Below are positions 1 to 6,513 of a DNA stretch of 7,697 nucleotides, one piece after another. The first letter of the stretch is position 1, and each line of letters opens with the position of its first letter. This DNA comes from Chromatiales bacterium (GTDB taxonomy: Bacteria; Pseudomonadota; Gammaproteobacteria; UBA6429; Thiohalophilaceae), in NCBI GenBank assembly GCA_027001895.1, contig JALTLP010000035.1, positions 1-7,697 on the forward strand, in the 5' to 3' direction. Both the position numbers and the translations under genes were made by a program. Below the pieces are notes generated by a model. That model searched no databases, had not been told where the DNA came from, and saw only the letters and a list, made by a program, of their open reading frames with translations.

Positions 1-587
1 TGGCGGTAGCATTTGCGGTGTTTGGTAACCTGCCAACCGAAAAGGTGATTGCTGCAAAAGATTTTGCTTTGGCAGAAGCTGCATTGCCTATATTTGGCCA
101 GACGGGCTTTGTTATTGTTGCAATAACAGCTTTAATTTCGACCGCATCTTCAATTAATGCCAACCTCTATGCGGTGACCAATGTAACTTATCAACTGGCA
201 AAAGATGGTGAACTACCCTCAGCCTTTGGTAAACCCATTGCACATAGTCGTGAAGGGCTGGTGATTAGTGGCCTTTTGGTTATTATCCTGTCGTTGCTGT
301 TTAATCTTACTGAAATTGCAGCGATTGGTTCGGTATCGGTATTATTCGTACATGCGGTAACGCATATTGGCCATTTAAAAATAATTTCTGAGACAGGCGC
401 ATCTAAAATTATCGTGTTAATAGCTGCTATTGTTAGTTTAACTGCAATGGTACTTGCACTTGTTTATATTTCAAAATCATCAGATAAGGTTCTGTTTGTA
501 TTAACAGGCTTTGTATTGGCTGCTGTATTGACAGAAGTGTTGTTGCAAAAAATTACAAAGCGTGAAGTGTTACCACGTAACATGTAG
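1..587 (+). CDS. APC-family amino-acid permease, C-terminal part (5' end outside window)
   Basis: This is the C-terminal portion of an inner-membrane amino-acid transporter of the APC superfamily. The reading frame is already open at base 3, so the first GTG at 18 is not a real start; the gene begins upstream of the window. Diagnostic is the stretch around bases 130-225, reading STASSINANLYAVTNV then YQLAKDGELP. It matches the conserved cytoplasmic loop and following segment of bacterial and archaeal APC permeases (ApcT-like). About five hydrophobic segments are visible after that point or overlapping it, and the protein ends in a short basic tail (TKREVLPRNM). The substrate cannot be told from this part. 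The stop (TAG, 585-587) lies 17 nt before the next gene, so co-transcription is likely. Family call is firm; substrate and any link to the downstream genes are open. Confidence 0.85.
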   Translation, partial: AVAFAVFGNLPTEKVIAAKDFALAEAALPIFGQTGFVIVAITALISTASSINANLYAVTNVTYQLAKDGELPSAFGKPIAHSREGLVISGLLVIILSLLFNLTEIAAIGSVSVLFVHAVTHIGHLKIISETGASKIIVLIAAIVSLTAMVLALVYISKSSDKVLFVLTGFVLAAVLTEVLLQKITKREVLPRNM

Positions 588-604
588 GCATATTAAAATT
601 TTAT

Positions 605-1981
605 ATGTTTAAATATATTTTGTCAGTATTTTTAATACTCTCGGTTGTTATGCCACTGACAAAAGTCTATGCATTGGACGATAAAGAAGGTTCCATCAAC
701 AGCCTGCAATTAACAGGCCCTGTTACAGATAAAGAAATTATTCAAGACAGCAGTAATCGGTTAACAACACCTGACATATGGGGTGTTGCACTTGGCTATC
801 GTATAGCTGAAATTCCTTATACTGATAAGGAGCAGACAGTCAGTGACATTGTTCCACTTTTATATTATGAAAAAGGCCGGTTTTTCTGGCGAGGTATCGA
901 GGCAGGTTATCAGTTTTATCAGGATAAACAGCAAAATATCAGTGCGATTGGTCGATATCGTTTTTATGATATTCCGGCACGTTATCAGAATAAAACAAGG
1001 GGTAATGCCTATGATTTTGGTGTCAGATACAGACGTTATATAACGGATACAATTAATATCGATCTTGAATTATTAAATGACCGGCATGGCCGTAATAACT
1101 ATAATATTGGTAGCAGTTATACCTATAATCAGGGTGCATGGTACTTAAAACCGTATGTTAACTTTCGCTGGAAAAACAGCAAATTTAATAACTATTATTA
1201 TGGCCTGGGTGTTGATAATCCGGGTGCTGACTATGATATTAGTATTGGCACAAATGCACGGTATCATTTATATAAAAATCTTTTTTTACTTGGCCGCGCG
1301 TCTATTACATTTTTTGGCAGTAAAACCTATAAAACGTCAGTGGTTGATACGCCGAACCAGACTGAAATATTTATAGGCTTTGGGTTCTTTAATGACAAAA
1401 CAAAAAAAACACCACGCTATTTAAAATCAAAACCCTATATACGAATTGCTTATGGCGAAGCGACCCCGGCAAATATTGGCGATATACTTCAGTTTGATCG
1501 GCAAAGTGATATTTACCAGAACAAGATGACTTCATTCTTTTTTGGCGTGCCGGTGTCGGACACCCTGTTTGATGCCGATATACCTGTTTATTTTAGTGGT
1601 GGTTATGTTTGGCATCATAGTTCGACGGTTCAGGCAAGTACGCAGGAATATGTAATTGCCTTTAAGGGCTATTATACTTTTAAGACCAGTCCAAAAATTC
1701 GTATCGGTCTTGCCGAAGGCCTCTCTTATGTTAACCGGATTACCTATATCGAACAGCAAGAGATGGACGAGAAAGGCTACCGGGCCAGTAATCTGTTAAA
1801 CTATCTGGACTTTTCTATTGACGTAGATTTAGGCAGTGTTTTTAATTCATCTGCATGGGAAAATGTCTGGCTGGGTTATGGAATACATCATCGCTCAGGA
1901 ATTTTTGAAACATCTTCAGCATTTGGGCGGATTAAAGGCGGGAGTAATTACACGTCCTTTTACCTTCAATATCACTGGTAG
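605..1981 (+). CDS. MipA/OmpV-family outer-membrane protein with a second C-terminal barrel-like domain
   Basis: Predicted outer-membrane beta-barrel protein of 458 residues. A signal peptide is clear: basic start (MFK), hydrophobic core 4-18 and a VYA site, with cleavage expected after A23. Residues about 57-262 look like MipA/OmpV: GVALGYRIAEIPY (60-72), then PLLYYEKGRFFWRGIEAGY (84-102), then the tyrosine-rich YYYGLGVDNPGADY (197-210). MipA/OmpV proteins are usually about 250 residues, so the remaining ~195 residues are extra. That part (about 270-458) also alternates polar and aromatic residues like beta strands and ends in an aromatic residue (W458), as expected for BAM-dependent insertion. 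Its end carries IHHRSGIFE (427-435) and GGSN (445-448). These recall the H-x-S of PagL-type lipid A deacylases, but that is my inference. No strong Shine-Dalgarno is seen before the ATG; the start rests on the signal peptide. It sits 17 nt after a permease gene and 25 nt before an nnrS-like gene. The domain call is good for the N-terminal half; function is unknown. Confidence 0.8.
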   Translation: MFKYILSVFLILSVVMPLTKVYALDDKEGSINSLQLTGPVTDKEIIQDSSNRLTTPDIWGVALGYRIAEIPYTDKEQTVSDIVPLLYYEKGRFFWRGIEAGYQFYQDKQQNISAIGRYRFYDIPARYQNKTRGNAYDFGVRYRRYITDTINIDLELLNDRHGRNNYNIGSSYTYNQGAWYLKPYVNFRWKNSKFNNYYYGLGVDNPGADYDISIGTNARYHLYKNLFLLGRASITFFGSKTYKTSVVDTPNQTEIFIGFGFFNDKTKKTPRYLKSKPYIRIAYGEATPANIGDILQFDRQSDIYQNKMTSFFFGVPVSDTLFDADIPVYFSGGYVWHHSSTVQASTQEYVIAFKGYYTFKTSPKIRIGLAEGLSYVNRITYIEQQEMDEKGYRASNLLNYLDFSIDVDLGSVFNSSAWENVWLGYGIHHRSGIFETSSAFGRIKGGSNYTSFYLQYHW

Positions 1982-2006
1982 ATAAAAATTGTAGCAGGTA
2001 ACAGTC

Positions 2007-3206
2007 ATGCAAATAAATGAACCACGAACAGCTTCTGCAAATAATGGCAACGCGCTTTTTAATCTTGGCTTCCGAATTTTTTTCCTGTCGGCAGGTATAT
2101 TTTCAGTTATTAGTATGTTGCTATGGGTTCTGTTATACCAGTTTAATTATTCCCTGGCAGTTGTTGCCATTAATAGCCTGCAATGGCATTCGCATGAAAT
2201 GATATACGGTTATGCGCTTGCAGTCATTGCCGGGTTTTTATTAACCGCAGTAAAAAACTGGACAGGGGTGCAAACATTAACGGGTAAGCCGTTAATGATG
2301 GTTTTTTTAATATGGCTGGTCGCGCGTATACTTTTTATGTTCGGTGATCAGTATATTTTAATGGCTGCGTTTTTTGATATCACATTTTCCGTTGTATTGC
2401 TGGTCGCGGTGAGTGTTCCTGTCATAAAAGTTAAGCAATGGAGTCAGATAGCTATTTTGTCAAAATTGGTTTTAATTGCAGCTTTTAATCTGGTTTTCTA
2501 TCTGGGTGTCTTTGCTTATATCGATCAAGGCGTGCAGTGGGGCATTTATGGTGGCTTGTATCTTGTTATTGGTTTGATACTGACAATGGGGCGTCGAGTT
2601 GTCCCTTTTTTTATCGAACGCGGTGTGGGTTATAACGTGACGCTGTATAATTCAAAATGGCTTGATATATCGAGCCTTATATTGTTTTTTAGTTTTTTTA
2701 TAACAGAATTATTTACAAACAACGCCATGCTATCTGCCTATCTGGCTATGGGCGTTTTTATAGTGAATGCTGTCCGCCTGGTCGGTTGGCATACAAAAGG
2801 TATCTGGAAAAAAAGTTTACTCTGGAGCTTATACCTTGCATTCTGGTTTATTACGTCAGGTTTTGCGTTAATGGCTGCAAGCTATTTTTTGGGTATTTCA
2901 AAGTATCTGGCCATACATGCACTTGCTGTTGGTGGAATTGGATTGATTACCATGGGCATGATGTCGCGGGTGGCACTTGGGCATACCGGGCGTGACGTAA
3001 ACAAACCCTCAAAATTAATCGACATTGCACTAAGTTTACTTGTGGTCGCCGTCTTTTTCAGGGTTGTGTTGCCGCTGTTTGATGCGTCTCAATACAGTGT
3101 GTGGGTTGGCGTGTCACAAGGCCTGTGGATCGTCGCGTTTTTAATTTTTAGTGCGGTGTATTGGCCAATTTTAACCAAAGCGCGGCTGGACAACCAACCG
3201 GGTTAA
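2007..3206 (+). CDS. nnrS: NnrS family protein (haem/copper membrane protein linked to nitric-oxide stress)
   Basis: A polytopic inner-membrane protein of 399 residues, the usual size for NnrS, with about twelve hydrophobic segments. Family signatures are present: LGFRIFFLSAG near the N-terminus (19-30), WHSHEMIYGYALAVIAGFLL (60-79), MGRRVVPFF (194-202), and near the C-terminus IHALAVGGIGLITMGMMSRV (303-322) followed by ALGHTGR. H61, H63, H304 and H326 are candidate haem or copper ligands. NnrS was described in Rhodobacter as a haem- and copper-containing membrane protein whose gene is controlled by the NO regulator NnrR, and it helps cells tolerate nitric oxide. An AGG at 1996-1998, 8 nt before the ATG, supports the start. 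It follows the outer-membrane protein gene by 25 nt and is last in the run, converging on the DUF971 gene. No denitrification gene or clear Nnr/FNR box is visible in the window. Confidence 0.92.
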   Translation: MQINEPRTASANNGNALFNLGFRIFFLSAGIFSVISMLLWVLLYQFNYSLAVVAINSLQWHSHEMIYGYALAVIAGFLLTAVKNWTGVQTLTGKPLMMVFLIWLVARILFMFGDQYILMAAFFDITFSVVLLVAVSVPVIKVKQWSQIAILSKLVLIAAFNLVFYLGVFAYIDQGVQWGIYGGLYLVIGLILTMGRRVVPFFIERGVGYNVTLYNSKWLDISSLILFFSFFITELFTNNAMLSAYLAMGVFIVNAVRLVGWHTKGIWKKSLLWSLYLAFWFITSGFALMAASYFLGISKYLAIHALAVGGIGLITMGMMSRVALGHTGRDVNKPSKLIDIALSLLVVAVFFRVVLPLFDASQYSVWVGVSQGLWIVAFLIFSAVYWPILTKARLDNQPG

Positions 3207-3238
3207 GACGCGGATGTTATTTTAAAATATAGAAAGGT
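3207..3238. other. Short convergent intergenic gap with an AT palindrome
   Basis: Only 32 nt separate the stop codons of nnrS (+) and the DUF971 gene (-). The gap holds a perfect 12-nt AT palindrome (TATTTTAAAATA, 3218-3229) but no GC-rich stem followed by a T run in either direction. No convincing intrinsic terminator is visible for either gene, so the two transcripts may overlap at their 3' ends. Confidence 0.4.
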
Positions 3239-3607
3239 TTAATTTTTAAAATTTGGCTCAGGCCGTTCATGCCCGGCTTCTTTTAGTTTTTCTAAATAGT
3301 TTTTCCAGTTTTCTTCCATGTTTTTACCCAGGTTGTACAAGGTATCCCATGAATAAATGCCGGTATCGTGGTTATCATCAAAGAACAGTTGTATGGCATA
3401 GTTACCAACCTGTTCGATTTTTGTAATGTTTACATCCTGTTTACCAATTTGTAGCACTTCCTGGCCGGGGCCGTGGCCCTGTACTTCGGCAGAAGGTGAA
3501 TATACCCGCAGGTATTCGGTAGACATGTTAAAGCGTTCGCCATCGTCGAAGGCAATTTCTAAAACGTGTGATGCCTGGTGCAAATTAATTTCTGTTGGTT
3601 TTGGCAT
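3239..3607 (-). CDS. DUF971 family protein (GBBH-like N-terminal domain)
   Basis: A small soluble protein of 122 residues made of one DUF971 domain, the fold also found at the N-terminus of gamma-butyrobetaine hydroxylase. Supporting motifs are LRVYSPSAEVQGHGPGQ (33-49) and YAIQLFFDDNHDTGIYSWDT (70-89), followed by the typical C-terminal helix with a conserved tryptophan (ENWKNYLEKL, 99-108). The AGGA at 3616-3619, 8 nt upstream, supports the ATG. It lies 80 nt after the hslU stop, on the same strand; this gene is commonly found next to hslVU in gammaproteobacteria, so the family assignment and the context agree. No signal peptide or membrane segment is present. The biochemical role of stand-alone DUF971 proteins in this setting is not established; related domains occur in iron-sulfur and metal-handling proteins, so a helper role is possible but unproven. 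Confidence 0.9.
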   Translation of the reverse strand: MPKPTEINLHQASHVLEIAFDDGERFNMSTEYLRVYSPSAEVQGHGPGQEVLQIGKQDVNITKIEQVGNYAIQLFFDDNHDTGIYSWDTLYNLGKNMEENWKNYLEKLKEAGHERPEPNFKN

Positions 3608-3687
3608 GGTGTTAATCCTGTTTTTCTGTCGTTGTGAACCCGGTGGTAGCAGGGTGAAGCAATCTGGTTTTAATCAATAACTTATTA

Positions 3688-5046
3688 CTAAAGTATATAG
3701 CGACTTAAGTCTTCATCTTCAGCAAGATCCTGTATATTTTCGTTTACATACTCGGCGGTTACTTTTACTGTTTGACCGGCTTTATCTGCTGCGGAAAAAG
3801 ATATATCTTCGAGCAGCCGTTCTAAAATAGTATGTAAGCGTCGCGCACCAATATTTTCTGTTGACTCGTTTACCTGCCAGGCCATTTCTGCAATGCGTTG
3901 TACGCCTTCGGCAGTAAAAATAAGTTGTACGTCTTCTGTTTCGAGTAATGCGCTGTATTGTTCGGTGAGTGAGGCATTGGGCTCTGTTAAAATACGAACA
4001 AAGTCATCGGAGGTTAATGCATCGAGTTCAACCCGAATAGGAAAGCGGCCCTGTAATTCAGGAATTAAGTCTGAAGGTTTGGATAAATGAAACGCACCGG
4101 AAGCAATAAATAAAATATGGTCGGTCTTAATCATACCGTACTTGGTTGTTACCGTTGAACCTTCCACTAAAGGCAGTAAGTCGCGTTGTACCCCTTCGCG
4201 TGAAACATCGGCGCCGGATGTTTCGGTGCGCTTGGCAATTTTGTCCATTTCATCGAGAAAGACAATGCCGTTTTCTTCGACACTACGCAGCGCATTTTCT
4301 TTTAGTTCTTCTTCGTTTACCAGGTTAGCGGCTTCTTCATCTATAATAACTTTTCGTGCCTGGGCGATGGGCATTTTACGCGTGCGTTTTTTTGCACCGC
4401 CAATATTCTGGAACATACCTTGCAACTGGCTGGTCATTTCTTCCATGCCGGGTGGCGCCATAATTTCTACGCCAACCGCTGGCGCGTTGACTTCAACTTC
4501 AATTTGTTTATCGTCGAGGTCGCCTTCGCGTAATTTTTTGCGAAACTTTTGGCGGGTAGCATTTTCGGTGCTTAGATCTTCCTGCGGTTCTTCGTTCAGA
4601 TCATCATCCGGGCCAAAATTAAAACTGCGCGCAGTTGGTAATAAAATATCGAGGATACGTTCTTCAGCAATATCTTCTGCGCGGGCGCGTACTTTTTTCA
4701 TCGCCTGTTCGCGGGTTTGTTTAATGGCAATTTCCATCAGGTCTCGCACGATGGACTCAACGTCACGCCCAACATAGCCAACCTCGGTAAACTTGGTGGC
4801 TTCAACTTTTAAAAACGGCGCATCCGACAGTTTTGCCAAACGGCGTGCAATTTCAGTTTTGCCGACACCGGTTGGGCCAATCATTAAAATATTTTTTGGG
4901 GTAATTTCATGGCGCAGTGCTTCGTCCACACGGCTGCGTCGCCAGCGGTTTCGCAGTGCAATGGCCACAGCACGCTTGGCGGCTGCCTGGCCAATAATAT
5001 GTTTGTCGAGTTCTTCAACAATTTCGCGGGGTGTCATTTGAGACAT
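3688..5046 (-). CDS. hslU: HslU, ATPase subunit of the HslVU (ClpYQ) protease
   Basis: AAA+ unfoldase that binds, unfolds and threads protein substrates into the HslV chamber in the cytoplasm; it acts on misfolded proteins and specific short-lived regulators. The protein is full length at 452 residues (443 in E. coli). Visible motifs: Walker A GPTGVGKT (57-64), the pore loop GYVGRD (90-95), where E. coli has GYVGKE, Walker B VFLDE (262-266), the sensor-1 region LFIASGAF (312-319), the arginine-finger region GRFPIRVEL (333-341) and sensor 2 GARRLHT (400-406). The C-terminal DLSRYIL matches the tail that docks into HslV. The extra residues relative to E. coli sit in an acidic stretch of the intermediate domain (about 146-162). 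A GGA about 8 nt upstream supports the ATG. It follows hslV by 38 nt, so the two form an operon. Confidence 0.98.
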   Translation of the reverse strand: MSQMTPREIVEELDKHIIGQAAAKRAVAIALRNRWRRSRVDEALRHEITPKNILMIGPTGVGKTEIARRLAKLSDAPFLKVEATKFTEVGYVGRDVESIVRDLMEIAIKQTREQAMKKVRARAEDIAEERILDILLPTARSFNFGPDDDLNEEPQEDLSTENATRQKFRKKLREGDLDDKQIEVEVNAPAVGVEIMAPPGMEEMTSQLQGMFQNIGGAKKRTRKMPIAQARKVIIDEEAANLVNEEELKENALRSVEENGIVFLDEMDKIAKRTETSGADVSREGVQRDLLPLVEGSTVTTKYGMIKTDHILFIASGAFHLSKPSDLIPELQGRFPIRVELDALTSDDFVRILTEPNASLTEQYSALLETEDVQLIFTAEGVQRIAEMAWQVNESTENIGARRLHTILERLLEDISFSAADKAGQTVKVTAEYVNENIQDLAEDEDLSRYIL

Positions 5047-5084
5047 AGTGGTTCCAGTTCTTAAATTCGGGGGTTGTATTTTAA

Positions 5085-5624
5085 TTAAATATCGAGTTCT
5101 TCAATTAAAATATTGTGATTAGTATAAATGCAGATATCACCGGCAATATTCAAGGCCTTGCTCACAATTTCTTTGGCTGAAAGTTCAGTATTTTCCAGCA
5201 GGGCGCGTGCGGCTGACTGGGCAAACGGCCCGCCCGAGCCAATGGCTATCAGGCCTTGTTCGGGCTCGATAACATCGCCATTGCCGCTAATGATAAGTGA
5301 GGCTTCATGGTTGGCCACGGCCAGCAGTGCTTCGAGGCGGCGCAGCGTACGGTCGGTACGCCAGTCCTTGGCCATTTCGACCGCAGCGCGAACCAGATGG
5401 CCGGAATGTTTTTCCAGTTTGCCTTCAAAGTATTCGAACAGGGTAAAGGCATCGGCAGTGCCGCCAGCAAAACCGGCAATTACTTTGTCATGATACAGGC
5501 GGCGTAATTTACGCGCATTGCCTTTCATAACCGTATTGCCAAGAGTCACCTGACCGTCTGCTCCGATAACCACTTTGTTGCCCCGGCGTACCGATAAAAC
5601 TGTTGTGCCGCGATATTGATCCAC
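5085..5624 (-). CDS. hslV: HslV, peptidase subunit of the HslVU (ClpYQ) protease
   Basis: Proteasome-like threonine peptidase (Ntn-hydrolase) that forms a double hexamer capped by HslU. The mature protein should start at T7, the first of the TT pair in RGTTVLSVRRG, so six residues (MDQYRG) form a propeptide. E. coli HslV has only the initiator Met before this Thr. Other conserved parts are GADGQVTLGNTVMKGN (22-37), KVIAGFAGGTADAFTLFE (47-64), the run KDWRTDRTLRRLEALLAVA (86-104) and IGSGGPFAQSAARALLENTE (127-146), ending with the usual DICIYTNHN near the C-terminus. The start is GTG at 5624, with GGAG 11 nt upstream; there is no in-frame ATG before the upstream stop at 5649-5651. Length is 179 residues, normal for the family. 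It is first in the hslV-hslU-DUF971 run. Confidence 0.98.
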   Translation of the reverse strand: MDQYRGTTVLSVRRGNKVVIGADGQVTLGNTVMKGNARKLRRLYHDKVIAGFAGGTADAFTLFEYFEGKLEKHSGHLVRAAVEMAKDWRTDRTLRRLEALLAVANHEASLIISGNGDVIEPEQGLIAIGSGGPFAQSAARALLENTELSAKEIVSKALNIAGDICIYTNHNILIEELDI

Positions 5625-5635
5625 TTGTTTTACAA

Positions 5636-5639
5636 CTCC
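5636..5639 (-). promoter_or_regulatory. Ribosome binding site for hslV (GTG start)
   Basis: Reading the - strand, GGAG sits 11 nt before the GTG. It is the only good Shine-Dalgarno in the leader and supports the propeptide-containing start. The spacing is slightly long, which with a GTG start may lower translation. Confidence 0.6.
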
Positions 5640-5653
5640 AGTAAATAGCTAAA

Positions 5654-5673
5654 ACCCCTTATTACAAAGGGGT
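5654..5673 (-). promoter_or_regulatory. Stem-loop in the hslV 5' leader
   Basis: A 7-bp perfect stem with a 6-nt loop: ACCCCTT pairs with AAGGGGT. On the - strand it lies 15 nt upstream of the GGAG of hslV. It is followed by only four T residues and then AGC, so it is a poor terminator. If the -10 at 5686-5691 is used, it would be within a few nucleotides of the mRNA 5' end, where it could protect the transcript. A leader stem-loop affecting mRNA stability has been reported for E. coli hslVU; whether this one is comparable is inference. Confidence 0.45.
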
Positions 5674-5685
5674 AAAAGGGCTGTT

Positions 5686-5714
5686 ATTGTACACTAAAGG
5701 AATCAGAAACTTAA
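5686..5714 (-). promoter_or_regulatory. Possible sigma-70 promoter for hslVU
   Basis: On the - strand a TACAAT hexamer (5691 to 5686, 5 of 6 to TATAAT) lies about 60 nt upstream of the hslV start. The -35 region at about 5709-5714 is weak (TTAAGT at 17-nt spacing, 3 of 6). I see no convincing sigma-32 promoter: a CCCC-T string occurs in the hairpin but lacks a CTTGAA at the right distance. This is a low-confidence placement by eye. Confidence 0.3.
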
Positions 5715-5737
5715 AAAAAGCGTGTTGTTAGCGCTTT
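5713..5737 (-). terminator. Likely intrinsic terminator after the mlaC-like gene
   Basis: Reading the - strand, AAAGCG (5737 to 5732) pairs with CGCTTT (5722 to 5717) over a 9-nt loop, and the T run continues to seven T in total. The stem is short and moderately GC-rich, so it is probably a modest terminator. It begins 22 nt after the stop of the mlaC-like gene and would separate that transcript from hslV. Confidence 0.55.
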
Positions 5738-5759
5738 AGGCTGAGGAATTTTGCAGGGA

Positions 5760-6410
5760 TTACTTTGCTGCCAGCTTCAAATTTCTTTCGACCAGGCTGT
5801 CGGTTAAACCATCAACGCCGACATTGCGTAACTGTGGAGCAAAGCTGCTTTTATAGGTGGTAATCATACTGATGCCTTCAACCGTAACATCGTAGATTTT
5901 CCAGCCTTTACGGGTTTTGTGCATATGGTAGTTTACCGGCACTTTCTTTTGCGAGTTAGGCGGGGTCACAATGGAATGTACCGTCACATCAGTACCGTAA
6001 TCTTTTTCGCGGATAGGCTTAAAAGCCATAATATTATGGTCTATATCGTGGCTGATGGCATATTCTGTTAGCGCAGAAGAATAAAACTGGATTAGCATTT
6101 TGCGGAACTCTTTAATAAAGCGAATTTTCTGCTCGCGGCTGGCTTCGCGCCAGTATTTGCCCAGCACCCAGCGTGATGCAGCGATAAAATCCAGCCTGGG
6201 CGCGATATGGGTTTTTACCAGCTCATGGACAATGTTGGGGTTGCTTTTAAAGCGCTCTTTATTCTGCTTGAGTGCCGTAATTAGATTATAAGTAGTTGAT
6301 TTTAAAAGGGCATCTGGTTTAAGCTCAGGTTCTGCATAAGCAATATTGCTAAACAACAGGAAGATGCCTGTTAGCAGGGTAAAGAGGACGGTTTTTTGTT
6401 GTGTCTTCAT
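5760..6410 (-). CDS. MlaC/Ttg2D-family periplasmic phospholipid-binding protein
   Basis: A periplasmic lipid carrier of the MlaC/Tgt2 family, 216 residues, close to the usual ~210. In the Mla system MlaC carries phospholipids between the outer-membrane MlaA complex and the inner-membrane MlaFEDB transporter. A signal peptide is present: basic start, hydrophobic core 8-20 and an AYA site with cleavage after A26. Family features are APRLDFIAASRWVLGKYWR (70-88) followed by the EQKIRFIKEFRKML helix (93-106), then WKIYDVTVEGISMITTYKSS (170-189) and the DGLTDSLV tail. AGGG at 6419-6422, 8 nt upstream, supports the ATG. No mlaF, mlaE, mlaD, mlaB or mlaA gene is next to it; it sits alone between hslV and the divergent hemB. 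It may be the sole mlaC, displaced from its operon, or a paralogue such as the HpnM-type found in hopanoid producers; the sequence here does not decide. No gene symbol is given for that reason. Confidence 0.9.
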   Translation of the reverse strand: MKTQQKTVLFTLLTGIFLLFSNIAYAEPELKPDALLKSTTYNLITALKQNKERFKSNPNIVHELVKTHIAPRLDFIAASRWVLGKYWREASREQKIRFIKEFRKMLIQFYSSALTEYAISHDIDHNIMAFKPIREKDYGTDVTVHSIVTPPNSQKKVPVNYHMHKTRKGWKIYDVTVEGISMITTYKSSFAPQLRNVGVDGLTDSLVERNLKLAAK

Positions 6411-6513
6411 TTGCTATGCCCTTTTTGATTTTTCTCGCTTAAGAGTATGATAGCAATAATTACCGCAAGTTCGATGCGTTTTACAATTTTGTTATATATA
6501 AAAGGAGCCAGAT
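6411..6513. promoter_or_regulatory. Divergent promoter region between the mlaC-like gene and hemB
   Basis: This 103-nt spacer must hold promoters for both divergent genes. For hemB a TACAAT at 6482-6487 is the best -10 candidate (start near 6494), with only a weak -35 match around 6459-6465. The nearer TATATA at 6493-6500 would put the transcript start inside the Shine-Dalgarno, so it is less likely. For the mlaC-like gene a TATCAT on the - strand (around 6446-6451) is a possible -10, again without a good -35. I see no recognisable operator or riboswitch. Confidence 0.35.
6501..6507 (+). promoter_or_regulatory. Strong ribosome binding site fixing the TTG start of hemB
   Basis: AAAGGAG lies 6 nt before the TTG at 6514. 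It is the strongest Shine-Dalgarno in the window and decides the start, because the first in-frame ATG codons downstream fall inside the conserved MRRMRRDGFSRRL segment and have no comparable site. Confidence 0.8.

Noticed and set aside
1532..1759. - strand ORF within the outer-membrane protein gene
   Set aside because: It is opposite a region that reads as beta-barrel strands in the + frame, with no motif or ribosome binding site of its own.
3426..3680. + strand ORF across the DUF971 start and the gap before hslU
   Set aside because: Composition is low in conserved pattern and most of it is opposite the DUF971 gene; the part in the gap is only about 70 nt.
3608..3687. Possible terminator between hslU and the DUF971 gene
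   Set aside because: The only stem is four base pairs (ACCC/GGGT) and no T run follows, so read-through from hslU into the DUF971 gene is more likely.
4142..4777. Long + strand ORF (211 codons) antisense to hslU
   Set aside because: It is Ser/Arg-rich with no recognisable domain, and it lies fully opposite a strongly conserved hslU frame. It is a shadow of hslU codon use, as are the shorter ORFs at 3893-4090 and 4793-5041.
5128..5493. ORFs antisense to or out of frame with hslV
   Set aside because: They overlap the conserved HslV sequence entirely, show no domain and have no good ribosome binding site.
5654..5673. Hairpin before hslV as an intrinsic terminator or sigma-32 -10 box
   Set aside because: It has only four T after the stem on the - strand and an A run then GGG on the + strand. 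The CCCC string lacks a CTTGAA partner at the spacing needed for sigma-32.
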